A stretch of 64,000 nucleotides of DNA, taken from NCBI GenBank assembly GCA_002150815.3, contig NDFF03000101.1:186001-250000 (forward strand), written 5' to 3'. Position 1 is the first letter of the stretch, and each line of letters starts with the position of its first letter. A program made the position numbers and the translations under genes. This DNA is from Grammothele lineata (lineage: Eukaryota > Basidiomycota > Agaricomycetes > Polyporales > Polyporaceae). Below the pieces are notes generated by a model. That model was not told the origin of the DNA and made no database searches. It saw only the letters and a list, made by a program, of their open reading frames with translations. Below are positions 1 through 11,796 of the stretch, piece by piece.

Positions 1-540
1 CCGTAATTGGTCGGGCGGAGAAAGCGCGATCAACGACTACTGCCGCACGCTCGCGCTCGACGGCGCACAACGCCTTGCCGCGCTCATGGGTACGCGCGTC
101 ATGGACCCCAACGGCGAGCTCACGCTGAGCATGGTCCGTCCCCCCTCCCCTCCTATCTTATGTTTCCTCTCTGAATCCCCGCTTCTTTGCTCTCCCAGAG
201 CAACATCCAACTCCCGCTCCCCATCGAGTCCACCAAAGGCTCGATCTACACCCCGGAGCTGCTCGCGCGCATCGACGGACACTTCCGCCGGCGGCTCCTG
301 CTCGACTACAAGACGTACGCGGCGCACTACTTCCATGCTGGGGCGTGGTGGTGTCGGTGCAGTGCGCAGGTGTTTAACGAAGTGCGCTTCCCTCCTTGCT
401 CACTTGCTATCGCGTTTTCGAAACTGATTGGGTCGGTATTGTTCTAGGTTTCGGACTTTGAGTACCTCGCGAAGGCGTTTAATGAGGTCTGTAAAGAGGT
501 AAAGGAGACGATGTTGCAGCCGGAGGGAGGAAGCGCATGA
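1..540 (+). CDS. Class V (PLP-dependent) aminotransferase-like protein, C-terminal part
   Basis: The open frame enters at base 2 and starts with [12 protein letters not shown], runs through [16 protein letters not shown], and after two introns (134-198 and about 382-447) ends with the segment [19 protein letters not shown] and TGA at 538-540. The segment [19 protein letters not shown] followed by SDFEYL is the C-terminal pattern of the isopenicillin-N-epimerase / cysteine-desulfurase-like branch of class V aminotransferases. These are PLP enzymes of the cytosol acting on amino-acid or sulfoxide substrates. The PLP lysine and the N-terminal half lie outside the window, so the substrate cannot be judged. 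For the second intron I chose the donor after FNE because it keeps the family's QVFNE-xSDFE continuity. The gene converges on WWR-1, 281 bp away. Confidence 0.8.
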
Positions 541-821
541 TCGCGCTATTCCTGACCGGCGGGAGAAACGGGTAAAGACTGTCACATATCTGTCGCAATC
601 TGTGTAGATGTGGTCTGAACTAAAGCTATGGTAGGGAGTGATAGGGTGGGGGGCTGGTGGAGAATATATAAACAGCGGATTGTACGGGAAGGCGGGGCGA
701 GTGAGAGAGAGCTAGTGTACAAGAGAGAATTCGGCAACGCCGCATACCGCCAGGGCATTAGTGCATAGTCATACACTCACAATGTCCACAGAATATACAA
801 TATCAGCAGAATACGTTCAAA

Positions 822-2265
822 TCAACAACTTCCTCCAGACGGTCCCGCTATGCCTGAGTGGGAGTTCAAGGGTCTCGTCCTCAGTGCGAGCGGAGGCCTT
901 TCTCCCGTCATCGTAGCTGTGAGGTCACGCTCGTGCGACGTTGAAGACTTGTTGACCGCACAAAGCACGATGATAACCATTGGGTAGATCGCCTGCGAGT
1001 ACGACATCAGCACGGCAGTATATGATCACGACACATGCCAACCAGCAAGAAAGACGACCGAGTCGACAGGAATGGCGATACGCACCACAATTGGAACTAA
1101 ACACCCGTTCGTCAGGTAGAAACCGAGCTGATACCACCCAGATGCTGTCGTCTTGATCGACAAGTGCCCGAAAGTAGAAGTGAATGCGTACACGACCACG
1201 AGCACCCATATGAAGCAGTATACCGAGCCTGACTCGATGAGCAACATAAGAGCCTTCCAAATGCCCGAGTTCGACCTGTTCTTCACTCCGGCGTCGCGCC
1301 ATAGGCGCCTCATATCCCTGTGACGAAGAAGCAATGTAGATATGAGTTACATATCATTATGAGGAGAGGTAACGAGGCGCACCATGCTTTACATCCGATG
1401 GTAATTGTCGCGGCGGTATTGGTAATAAGCGAGAAAAGCGCGGCCAGCGCGCCAAACACGCCTGAGAAGAACGCGGAGACCAGGTCCCCATTATCGGCCT
1501 GAACTTTGATGCGCGCCGTGACGGACGTCTCTACGATTGAAATGAGGGTCAGTCCTGCACAGGTACGGTATCTTTCTCAGCTCGGGAATCTAAGGAATAG
1601 GCTGAACGGGGCATACCGACGGTGGCGACGAGTAGGAAGATCCCACAGAAACATCGGATCAGCCTCTTTGACTGCCAGATCTCGAGCGCACGCCACCACA
1701 CGACGAGGTCGCACACAAACATCTGAGGATTCTCATAACCATCAGTACCCTAGTCGTCTTCAAACAGGGGAGCAGCGCGTACGTTGAGTGTCAGCACGGT
1801 AGGGGTCGCATGCTCCTGCATGGATTTGAGCAGGTTGACTGAGCCCGCGTTGAATGTAGACCCGGGCTGGGCGCGTGCGGCGGAGGAGGCGAGGTGGTTG
1901 AAGGTGAGTATGTACGCAATGTTGATCGCCCAGTGCAGTGCGGTGGACGTGTAGAGGACTGCGGTCGCCGCTAAGAGGATCTTCGTTGCGGGCTTTTGCA
2001 GGCCTTGTCGACTGTGCCAGACGTCAACACTTACGTGTGCAGAGAAATGGTGGAAACGGGTGAGAAGCGCACAAAGAGAAATAGATGGATGCCGCGGCCA
2101 GCATCGACATGACACCTACAAACTGTTGTCAGCGCATGGATGAGGAATATGTGAGGAAGGTGAAAACATACCAAGGAGGAAAGTCGCAAGGTCATTTGTC
2201 AAGATTGTCTGGGTGTTGAGGGCTGTATCTGCGGTACGCAGGAACGGCAGCGTGCCCATGTTCAT
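822..2265 (-). CDS. Seven-helix membrane protein with VWWR motif (WWR-1)
   Basis: First of five related membrane proteins in the window. Translation starts at ATGAACATG (2265), and exons can be joined through GT-AG introns to a stop at 822. Seven hydrophobic segments can be counted. The TM2 exon contains ATKILLAATAVLYTSTALHW, the TM3 end reads CDLVVWWRALEIWQ, TM5 ends TIGCKAW followed by an intron and a basic RDMRRLWR loop, TM6 carries LMLLIESGSVYCFIWV, and TM7 ends AIYPMVIIVLCAVNKS before a polar tail. The same motif order and intron positions occur in WWR-2 to WWR-5. I do not recognise a named domain. The 7-TM layout, the motif at the cytoplasmic end of TM3 and the variable tail suggest a receptor-like or transporter-like protein, but no function is known to me. 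It is convergent with the aminotransferase. Confidence 0.8.
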
Positions 2266-3681
2266 TGTCGTCTGTACTACCATTGCGGCTGGGATTTCCG
2301 TCGGGAAGACTGGTTGTCTCTGCTAGGAAGGAAGAACGGGGAGTGGACGTCACCTGTCAATAGGCTGGGGCAGGTATTTGACACGGTTATGAACTGTACG
2401 CCGGCAGATGCGAGTCCACGAGAAGTATTTGCGAATGGAATTGCTTCCTTCTTTCGCGAAGGTAGAGAAGAAGGGTCAATGACTAGAGCGAGTGTCCACA
2501 TGTCTGAGTCTGTTCAGGCGGAGTGCCGGCAGGGGCACCACAATGCGCATGAGCTACCCGAAGTAACTTAGGGAGACTGAACTCACGATGAAGGTTACCA
2601 CATAATTTGAGTCTCAGTTACGTAGAAGTGCGTGCGAAATTCCGGTCTGGAAAACCGTCAAATGTGGCCTCGCAGTCGTACAACCAGAAGAGAAGACCAC
2701 GGCTGTGAGCCATTGGCCACGGCGTCCTTCCGATGGAGTGCCAACCTAGCCATCTTTGAGCCCCAACTTAACGATCGATGTTAGCAGTACGTAGATGTAA
2801 ATGGAAATCTATCTCCGTCCATGTACTATAGAGTATACTTCGCTTCGAATTATGTAGATGTCGCGCCGCATTCTGTGCGCTCTTCACCTCTTTGCGTTCT
2901 GCCGAACCACAAGCGGTACGTTCGCCAAGTGATATTTTCAAATAGAAGTTATTCGCACATGTCGGGTCTTCGAGACGGAAACGCAGATGCGAGGAGTATG
3001 GAGGGAGTAATTCCTGGGCGACTAGTAAAGCGCCGTCCGAGGCCGCGTCATGATTTCGTATCTCTTCTCCAACTCGTCTGGCCTCGATACATCTTACACC
3101 TGGGCGCACATAGAACATCTCCTTATCTCTGGTCTCCAGCACAGGGCATCCATAGTCGTCGGCCCACAACTTCTGCCATCAATCCCACAAGGGACACAAC
3201 CTGAGAACAGAAGCTCACCTTCTCCGTGATTAAAGACCAGGCCTTCACGGTAGCTTAAGCTTTGCACTGAAACAATCGTATGTATAAGATAGCAGATGCA
3301 CATAACGATGCAGAGACAAGAAAGGACAGGCCGCAGCGCAGTGGCGGCATGAGTGACAGCTTGGTTCCTCGGCAAGGCCCGGGAGCCGTGACCAGACGCG
3401 TGATGTAACGCGTTCAACCATCACGCTTCCTCAAACGCGCGCTAGTCACCGCCCGGGTTCATGACGCGGACGTGTCACTTTGAGCTGCGATAACACAGAT
3501 ATGTTTTATTTTCTACAGGTAACTCAATGTATTCCGTGTGGTATGCCACTGACTGCGTCACTCCCAATGTTCCACGAGTGAGGCGAATTGCCCAGAGAAG
3601 ATACTTATCCATTCTCTTAGGTGAACCACGGCAAAACATACGTGCAGGTTACTTATAACCGTCTAGACCCACAAAAGCCAT
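2266..3681. other. Intergenic, 1.4 kb, no clear gene
   Basis: The stretch lies between the start of WWR-1 and the 3' end of P450-A. The longest frames (for example minus 3094-3417, with a Cys-rich hydrophobic stretch) have no homologous exon continuation, and I could not build a gene from them. It should hold the WWR-1 promoter next to 2265. No repeat stands out. Confidence 0.4.
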
Positions 3682-6013
3682 TCAAATCAGAACCTCTGTC
3701 GAATCCCCAGCATATCTACGCTGTGGCTGACCCTCTGGGGTGCGCACATCGAGCACGACGGGAAGTCGCGGTCGAGTGGACACGAAGAAATCTTTGGTCT
3801 CCCTCTCGTACGTTTCAAGATTGAACACCGTCGTCGCGCGTACGTGGAACTGCTGCATGAGCGCAACTACGACGGTACGCATCTCCTGCATCGCGAACCC
3901 GCGCCCGACACAGTTCATTGGTCCGTGCGAGAACGGGATGAACGCGCGCTCGTTATGCACGAAACCTTCCGGAGTCCTCGACGTGCACGCGCCATCCCCA
4001 TCTACGCTAGATGAGGGTTGGGCGGGTTCTGCGGGCTTGCTGGCCAGGAGCCAGCGTTCGGGCCAGAAGCGTTCCGGGCGAGGGTAGAAGTTGCGCGGAT
4101 CGCGGTGGATAGAGTACGCGTGTACCCAGAATGATGTTCCGGGAGGTATGTATCTGTGGTGCGCACGCATGGCTAGGGTCAAGGGGCAGAGTGTTCAAAA
4201 ATGATCGAGGTACGCACATAGAGCCTAAGGTCGTGCCGCGCCCGCCGTGTGGCTCTTCGCGTTGCGTACATCCAGGGACAGAGGGGAAGAGCCTGAGAGT
4301 CTCGTTGCTGAGAAAAGGGCTCGTCAGTGAGTGCACCCTCTACGTACATCACACGAACTGACATTACTGCGTCGAGATAGACCATCTCTCTATGATGGAT
4401 CGTGGAGAACGCGTCTGCGCCAGCAGGATAGAAATGATCAACCTCTTTCTGAAGCCGCGTGTAAGCCACCGGGTGAGCAAGCAGGCACGCGAAGAGGTTT
4501 GTCATTGCGGACGCGACCGTGTCAGAGCCCGCAACGATCGCGACCACGCCGTCGTCAATGAGCTGATCGAGCGGAGGTGGAGGGCGGCTAGGGTCATCCT
4601 CCCCGCTCTACGTGAAGGTGGTATCAACATGCGCACTACAACAGATGAGGAACAAGACGTACAAGGAAGTGGAAGAGATCGCGCTTCGACGCTCCGTTAC
4701 GCATGCGCGCCCGAACGAGTTTGTCGCCCTTGTCAAGAAGCGCTTTCAACGGCGCGACCGCGGCTGGGATATGGCTGAGCAAAACGGCCAGCCATGGCAT
4801 ATGGCCAAGGAACGTCGATACTCTGACGTCACGAGCGAACGGAAAGGCCATTGGAGATGAAGTATGAGCATACGCCGAGTATCAACAGCTAAGAACTGAG
4901 GTACATACCGCATACTCTCTTCAATAACGGACCAGAATCTATCTTTATCTTGTCCGCTGAGTAGCTCCGATCCTCCTCCAAATCTATAAACTTATTGTCA
5001 GGACCTGCGTCACGGCGCACGCAGCCTGCGTGCGCCGATACGAGAATGGGACGCACGCCATATCAGACATGAGGTCGTATCTGATACGATTCCGCCGTAG
5101 CTATGTCAGCGCAGCTTAACGCGACCAAAGACACCCTACTCACGAGAAATAGCTGAACCACTCGTCCAAGAACACGGGCCCTTGTTGCTCAGCAAGCCGA
5201 CCTCGAAGCTGATGGGCGCGGTTCCCAATCAACGCTTCGTAGTCCTTGAGCGCGTCGGGTCCGAGACCGCGGAGCCAAGAACGCCGCCGCTTGATGTGCT
5301 CCTCGACGTCCTGTATCGCGACTAGCGCGGGAGGGTATGCTCTGAGGAGACGTCCGAAGAAGTCTGGTGGAGCAGAAACGTCACATTGTAGTCAGTTTAC
5401 AACGCTGTGATGCAGAACACAATGCTACACACGCGGGCCCTTTCTGAGACCCGAGGAACCAAGGGCGAATGGAATGGTAGACGCATCACGGACGGAAAGC
5501 TCGTTGGGCCCTGGGAACGAGATGAGGACTGATGTGGGTGGACTCGATCGCAATAGGCATACTCACCTATGCGCACTACGTCTCCATATTGCTCATGAAG
5601 CGACTTGATGTATTTATGCTGGTCGCCCCACATGCACAGCACAGCCATCCATAACTTCGAGATCCTTGCACCCAGGGGCCCAGGGTAGCGCGAGAGAGGA
5701 TGGAGTGGTGAGAGGCGGTAGATAACGATTGAGGCGAGAAGAGACTCTAGGTATGTCGGGAAGACGAGCTGGAAGATGGAGACACTGCTAAGCGCTGGAC
5801 GAATACAAGCGGCGATGATGAGTGACAAGAGAAACGGCGGTAGGACTATGGCGAGGAGGTAAAACCGTGCAGAGTATGAGTCGTTCTGACGAAAGACTTG
5901 GTGTGTGCACTGGATAGAAAGTTAGCGAAGTGTCGTAAGGAAAACGCACCAGTACTCACTACACCGATAATCGCCGAAATGTATGGCAAGAGGTCCGCCG
6001 AGACATGTGGCAT
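3682..6013 (-). CDS. Cytochrome P450 monooxygenase (P450-A)
   Basis: Membrane-anchored haem monooxygenase. The start MPHVSADLLPYISAIIGV (exon 5960-6013) was chosen because it splices to CTHQVFRQND (exon 5567-5909), as in P450-B to E. In order: hydrophobic anchor; the hinge HPLSRYPGPLGARISK; KYIKSLHEQYGDVVRI; a C-helix region with RRRSWLRGLGPDALKDYE (about 5.2 kb); YDLMSDMA and FGGGSELLSGQDKDRFW; FFGHMPWLAVLLSHIP; the I-helix AIVAGSDTVAS; the K-helix NETLRLFPSVPG (ExxR); IPPGTSFWVHAYSIHRDP; PERFWPERW; and the haem loop FSHGPMNCVGRGFAM with the thiolate Cys. The last exon ends at 3682. All expected exons are present, so the gene looks intact. The usual haem-loop Arg (FxxGxRxC) is Met here, as in all five paralogues. 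The substrate is unknown. Confidence 0.88.
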
Positions 6014-9000
6014 GAGGACGCCGTCTGGACAGATGCGATGAGACAGAGGAGAGCGAGACGAAGGGACAGCTGTACGCACGCAGGGTATTTAGCTGACGAG
6101 CTAGCGAGGATCAGATGGCCAAAACAATTCAAAAGCCTGGCAGCCTCGTTCATTGCACGTCTTAACATTACACCACCTGCATGAATCTCAAACAGCGGCG
6201 CCAGCTTATCGATAAAGCGCTAAGGTCTCGGGGCCGATGTCATGGCATCGGTGAAGGTGTTAGGACCGATTTGAGAGGTTCTAAGCGTCAATACTGAGGG
6301 TAATCCTGTTAAGCATGAACACTGTTATCAATGCGCCCATACATGTAGTACACATGCCTGGTCGCGTGAACCGTGGCTTGACGTGTAGAATTTCAGAGTT
6401 CCGACAACTGTCGGACCGATGGGTCTATACCATATAACCTCCAAGTAGGTTTGCTTTATCCACAAACCGGAGGCTTCTAGTGTGCGTCAAAAGCTATGAG
6501 CGCTGTTAGTAGAGTCAGTAAGATCCGTCGACCCATGAATTTGACAAAAGCGAACACGGTGCCGCGGGCCGCACCTATAGGATAGCCAGCTAAGCAGACA
6601 GCCTCATATAGTGGTCACCTTGTCAACACGTCACCTCCATACAGTTGCCGGAGGATTTGAGTATGAAAGGTATTTATGAAATAGGAACTTGTCCTCAAAC
6701 CGGGACCGGTAGTGGGTCGTGTTCAAGTCGCTTGAAATCTGTTCAGGGGATCATGACGTCAGTTGGGTCGGAGCTCAAACAGTTTCGGCATTCTCCGGTG
6801 TCTGCCGGCAACAGCGCGTCGCGTTGAAAGAGTCGTTTTCAAGTTGCACCTCCGAGTCGCCGCGGTGAAGAGCTCTACATTCAGCGCGAAGGCTCAGCAG
6901 GTATGCTTATATGCTCGCACACGCATGGGCCGAGCGAGATCGTACCTCGAAATCGCCCATGCCCGTGAACGAGCACTTTGCATGTAGAACCGGCCAACGT
7001 ACCTCCTACCTGAACTCTGTGCGGAGACAAAAGGGTTCAGCCCATACGAGATCGAGTGTCCGGAAGTATCAAGTATCATTTTATTGGAGTACTGACGATC
7101 CGTATCCTCAGCGCCCATGTACACACCCAGTACTCACCGTCCTCTGGTGTATAGAAAAATCAAAATCTATCGTTGCCAGTGGTCAGTGCTCAAACGTTCT
7201 AATGGCAGCCTCGGAAGTACTTATTAAAGTACTCTCGTTTCGAAGCATCATACGACGACCTACTATTTCGAGACCGTGACACAGCGCGGCGCGTAGGACT
7301 CGCAAGCTACCAGCGCAAGACATTCAATTGTCACTGCCTGACGAGACGAGCTGCCTTCGCTATCACACCTTACCTCAGTACGCCGCTCGCATTGCAGTCG
7401 CGTTGATCATACGCGAGGCACGCACGCACACGATGTACCCCCGGAAACTTTCACGCTGACCTCCCCCGCGCGCTGCGTAATGGGCGGACACTCCCCCTCG
7501 GCGTGCGCCCAGGTCCCATAGGCCATTCATACACCCACCCTTCCCGAGGGCTGCCGCGAGAGCGAATCCCGCACGGCCTCGAGTCGCCGCGAGTTCCACA
7601 GGGTGCGGTTACGACATGGCGGACTTCCTACAGAACAGGATTCTTCGATAGTGTTCGAGCGCACGGTGTGTCTCATGCTCGGTGCGAGTGTCCCGCTTCG
7701 CCCAGCCTTTCTGCGATCTAATGTCTTGAGCTGTCTGAGCGGGGCGCGGACGGACGGACAGACGTACGCGAGCCGGGTCCCGGCAGCGTGCCTTGACACA
7801 GCCCTCGTGTCGACTTCTTGATCGCTGTCGCTTCGGGAGAACACACTCTGAGGCGATGCGACGCTGGCCCGGAACGCGACGCGCGTTGCCGGGCTGCGCG
7901 GTGAGCTCGTTGCGTTGAAACGATCTTGATACAGCTACTCTTCCTCCTTTTTTTCGCCCGTACGTCTTATGAATGTGGTCTGTTTCCAGCCGTGTATCAA
8001 ACTGAACAACCACTGAGGGGCGATGATATGCTTGTCTCCAGCCTGAGTCTGCTCCGATATCCTCGGATGTCGTGAACAGCCGAAGTTATATGGCACGAAC
8101 AGTCATACCGCGTAGCTAGGGTTATGCGCGACAGCTGCATAGTCTAACATCGAGACAGCCATGCCGACTGAGCTCATAGAGGCGGAGGATGACTCGGAGC
8201 CGAGACGCATTGGAGTTTGAATGAGCTGGGAAGATCACGTGATATGCCGACCTCAGCCGTGCCAAGCCTATCCGCAGTCGGTTCGTTTTCAGCCACAACG
8301 CCACAACGCTCCTCCCGCCTCCAGGCTCCCTAAAGCCGTCTTGCCGCTCCCCGATATCAAGACTTCTACGCCCATGTTCTCTTATGACTGGGGCTTCGTT
8401 TTACAACGCCGAGCGCGTTGGCTTCTAGGACGTCTTTGACGAGCTCATACTAGAGCGGAAATGCACGGGAAGGCTGCGTCGACGAATTTGTCTGCTCGCG
8501 GCGATAGGGCTGCGATCTCATAACTTTGTATCTTGCCGGACTACAGCTCCCGGTCCTCCCCTGCGTTAGCAAAGGGAGTCGTCTTTTCCTCCCAAGTTGA
8601 GAGGTCGATAACGCCCCGTAGGTGACCGCCATTTTTCGCTTCCGGGTACGTCATCGCTGAGCCGTACTATGTAGATGATATAGGCCTTGTGGCGTCCCCG
8701 TGCGCCTTCGGCTCCAACGCCATCGACCCGATCATCGACATGGGCTGGTCAGATTACAGAGCCGCAGCGGCGAGGCGTCTTGTCTCGACTCTCGACGCCC
8801 GACAAACGCCCTGCCCTCCGACATTTCATTTCACTCAAGGACTCTTGTGCCCGGCTGGCTAGCTTCTTGCACTCGCCGGGAGGATGGCCCAGGAACGCGC
8901 CTCGACGCGCTGTGTGGGCGTGCCGCTACGCCGATAAAATTCGGTGCCGTCATTCGGCCTCGATCCCTAGCGCGAAGCAGAGGTCCGCAGTCCTAGGTCA

Positions 9001-9165
9001 AACGTAAACCCGTCTCGTTCGCCTGCGGCCTTTTTCGCCCTTCGTCTCTTTTCTCTCTCCCCGTCCTTACCCTCGGAGCCGCCGTTACGCGTGCACGTTC
9101 TTGTCTCTCTTCTCCTCCGCCTGTGGCCGCACTTTGTGCCCGGCGGGCGACTTAGCTGTCCTCAG
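6014..9165. other. Intergenic, 3.15 kb, no supported gene
   Basis: The stretch separates P450-A from the GT69 gene, and the two are divergently transcribed. Several frames of 60-134 codons exist on both strands (for example 7609-8013 minus and 8687-9007 plus), but none shows a recognisable domain, and none can be extended by plausible splicing. The segment around 8690-8880 has a protein-like frame (CAFGSNAIDPIIDMGW) that I could not identify. It may be a decayed exon. Immediately upstream of 9166 the plus strand is CT-rich, typical of a fungal promoter and 5' UTR. Confidence 0.4.
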
Positions 9166-10800
9166 ATGCACTATCCAACCCTCCCCCGCGGCAGCCAACT
9201 CGTCGCTCACGTACAAAACGTCCTCCGCCTCCTCGCCCGGGCCGCCGTTTGGATCATCACCCTCCCCCTTCTCCCCCAGGCCGTCTTCGCCTACTACATA
9301 TTCAACTACTGCCAGAACTACATCCTCGACCTCCTCGCCGGCACCTGGGAGCCCGGCTTTCCCCACGCCTTCACCGCATGGGTCGCGTTCCTCTGTTCCG
9401 TTCCCCTCTTCGCTGGGGCTCAGCTCGCATGGCTCCTCGGCACGGCTTTCATCGCGTGGATATCCGGAAGGAGGAGGAGAAGCACTAGCGCACGGGAGGG
9501 GTACATGATGCTCGGCGGGGACAGAGCAGAGCGGGCGAGCGAGAGTGAGGGTGAGTGGGACGAGAAACTGGGGGCCCTCGCACGTCTGCGCCGCCGGCTC
9601 CCCAGCCTCCGCGCCGTCTTCTGGACAGCGCAGTGCATCGCGTGCGCCGTGGTCCTCCTCTACGGCCACTACCACTACACGCACTACGAGAGCCCGGGCG
9701 ACTACCGCTTCCGCCCCGCCCTCCAGCGCGCGCTCGCCGACCCCCACCCCCGTCGGGAGGGATACGCGCCCCGGCAAGAACGGATCTTCATAGCAGCCGC
9801 GTTCCACCAGAACGAAGCCGTGCTCCCGTACTGGACGAAGACGATGCTCGACGTCATCACCTACCTCGGCCCGGCGAATGTCTTCGTCTCGGTCGTCGAG
9901 AACTACTCGAGCGACCGCACCCCGGAGCTCCTCCGCGAGTTCGCAGGGGCATTGGATGCGCGCGGGGTCCCGAATCGCGTTGTGGTGCAGGATGAGACGG
10001 TGAAGCGGCCCGCGGATATGAACTGGAACCCGCGCATCGAGTTCCTCGCTGCGATCCGGAACCAAGCTCTCGAGCCCCTCCTCTCCTTCCCCACCGGCGG
10101 GCCCGCGTTCGACCGCGTCCTGTTCTCGAACGACATCTTCATCGAGCCCGAGTCCGTCCTCGAGCTGCTCGACACCCGCGCGGGCGACTACGACTTCGCC
10201 TGCGGGCTCGACTTCGGGCACTTCGGCGCGTACGACATGTGGGTCCTGCGCGACCGCGCGGGGCGGCTCACCGCCGCGTACTGGCCGTACTTCTTCGATT
10301 CCGGGTCGTACGAGGCGGTCAGGAAGGACGAGCCGGCGCCGGTGTTTGCGTGTTGGAACGGGATTGTGAGTTTTAGAGCGGACCCGCTCCTTCCTGTCAG
10401 ACTGCGGGGGAATAAGACGCTCTCGAGCGAGCCCCTCGCCCATCGTCCCCCGGAGAACCACCCGTGGACGCCCCTCCTCGGCGCCTCCCCAGCCCTCACC
10501 CCCCAATTGAAGTTCCGCGCCTCCGCCCCGGGCGAATGCTTCTCCTCCGAAAGCTTCCTCCTGCCCTACGACTTCCGGCGCATCATGGCCCTCGACGGGA
10601 TCTACGCGAACCCGCGCGTCGTCAGCGGGTACGTCTGGAAGTACTACGCGTGGCACAAGTGGGTTTTGAGGGAGCGGCATGTGCGGTGGTTCGTGGAGCG
10701 GGTGTGGGACGGGGCGTGGATGCAGTATGCGCGGATGGTTGTGGGGGATAGGGAGAGGGTGTGGGTGTGGGATGGGGTGGAGTGTCATCCGTGGTGGTAG
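9166..10800 (+). CDS. GT69 (CAP59/CMT1-like) glycosyltransferase, intronless
   Basis: A single exon of 544 codons. The frame opens further upstream, but only at a GTG, so the first ATG (MHYPTLPRGSQL, 9166) is taken. Residues about 25-160 hold three hydrophobic segments (a cytosol-to-Golgi anchor region). From about residue 206 the CAP59-type catalytic domain begins with RIFIAAAFHQNEAVLPYW, then VSVVENYSSDRTPELL, VVQDETVKRPADMNWNPR, FSNDIFIEPESVLELL (near residue 321), the acidic CGLDFGHFGAYDMWVLRD (345-362), and a conserved end with YANPRVVSGYVWKYYAWHKW. In Cryptococcus the GT69 family includes CAP59 and the alpha-1,3-mannosyltransferase CMT1. I infer Golgi mannosyl transfer to glycans. The lack of introns contrasts with the surrounding intron-rich genes. 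The long antisense frame over the same bases is a high-GC shadow. Confidence 0.9.
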   Translation: MHYPTLPRGSQLVAHVQNVLRLLARAAVWIITLPLLPQAVFAYYIFNYCQNYILDLLAGTWEPGFPHAFTAWVAFLCSVPLFAGAQLAWLLGTAFIAWISGRRRRSTSAREGYMMLGGDRAERASESEGEWDEKLGALARLRRRLPSLRAVFWTAQCIACAVVLLYGHYHYTHYESPGDYRFRPALQRALADPHPRREGYAPRQERIFIAAAFHQNEAVLPYWTKTMLDVITYLGPANVFVSVVENYSSDRTPELLREFAGALDARGVPNRVVVQDETVKRPADMNWNPRIEFLAAIRNQALEPLLSFPTGGPAFDRVLFSNDIFIEPESVLELLDTRAGDYDFACGLDFGHFGAYDMWVLRDRAGRLTAAYWPYFFDSGSYEAVRKDEPAPVFACWNGIVSFRADPLLPVRLRGNKTLSSEPLAHRPPENHPWTPLLGASPALTPQLKFRASAPGECFSSESFLLPYDFRRIMALDGIYANPRVVSGYVWKYYAWHKWVLRERHVRWFVERVWDGAWMQYARMVVGDRERVWVWDGVECHPWW

Positions 10801-11041
10801 CGATTCGGGGCGCGCGAGAGAGGATGGACGGGCGGGTACATAGAGGGCGGGCTTGCCTTTTGGGTTCTTGGGCTTTTGGGTCGGTTTGTAGGGTATACCC
10901 GTGTATGCGGAATGTACGCTTTAAGTACTTTACTATGAAACGCTATCAGTACTTGATGTATGCGCGCGCATATAGTCACTCGCGTCTGAGCTCCTTCCGA
11001 GCGGGGGCAGGCTGCTAACCTACGACGCATGGACCCAGTGG
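10801..11041. other. 3' flank of GT69 gene with TGG target-site copy
   Basis: A short non-coding flank. The three bases TGG at 11039-11041 are repeated at 12461-12463, directly after the far end of the transposon. I read them as the target-site duplication. Confidence 0.5.
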
Positions 11042-11796
11042 CACGGCGGGGATTCCCGATTTTTGGGAGGGGGAAAAATCGGTGACCAATGGTGACTCGG
11101 GATTACCCTTTCTGCGGATTTTCAGCTGTTTTCCTTGGTCGAGAAAGGTATCATATTGCGGAGATTTTACGACAAAGGAAAATCAATCGGAAACCTCCGG
11201 CGCGGAAACCGACGAAAAGGTTTCATTTTCGCGGCCGTAGTCACGTGATGAGGGAGAAAAATCGCGCGAAAGGAGTGTAGAGAGTAAACATTCTACAATG
11301 TGCGCTTTCAGTAATTTCCCTGTAGCAGAAAGTGTAAACATTTCCGTGTCGACACACCCTCTCACACTGGGCGCTTCTCATTGCGACGCGACGCGCCTCG
11401 CTGCACCGCGCCACTCCCCGACGCGCCGCGATGCACCGAACCGCTCCCTAACACCCCACTTCCCTTAGGGCACCGCGACATTACGTATACGACGCAAAAC
11501 ACTGCTCTGCGCTTCTTCAGTAAAACTGCTCCTTAACACGATGCACTATTCTGTTGACAGATAGCACACAATGTCTCACTACGATGCGCGAGGGCGCTGG
11601 GGAGCGGTGCGGTGCATCACGGCGCGTCGGGGAGTGGCGCGGTGCAGCGAGGCGCGTCGCGTCGCAATGAGAAGCGCCCAGTGTGAGCATCAGGAAAGGC
11701 CCATCTGTCTTCTGGTGTCTTTGAGTGGTCTTCACTGGGCAGCGTCAAATGCTTGTCAAGACTGCCCTTAGCCTTGGCTAAGACCAGTTAAGACCA
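11042..11796 (+). repeat. Left inverted arm (interrupted by nested element)
   Basis: The arm pairs with 12031-12460 in reverse complement. It is 755 bp long because 327 bp at 11361-11687 belong to a nested insertion. Without that, the two arms are about equal in length (428 and 430 bp). Confidence 0.85.
11361..11687. mobile_element. Nested 327-bp inverted-repeat MITE
   Basis: The element begins CTCACACTGGGCGCTTCTC and ends with its reverse complement. The terminal inverted repeat continues for about 78 bp with one difference and more weakly to about 100 bp. The opposite arm of the host transposon (near 12140, reverse strand) reads straight from CCCTCTCA into TCAGGAAAGG with no such sequence, so the empty site is visible within the same element. 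I cannot define a clean target duplication from the flanks. The content is very GC-rich and non-coding. The family is not recognised. Confidence 0.85.

Noticed and set aside
3094..3417. Cys-rich hydrophobic minus frame that could be a small secreted protein
   Set aside because: The hydrophobic stretch is not N-terminal to a proper ATG, and no homologous or spliced continuation was found.
9085..10788. 567-codon minus-strand frame opposite the GT69 gene
   Set aside because: It is exactly antisense to a recognised GT69 coding frame, has a low-complexity His/Pro/Gly/Arg/Glu composition and no domain. It is a shadow of GC-rich codon usage.
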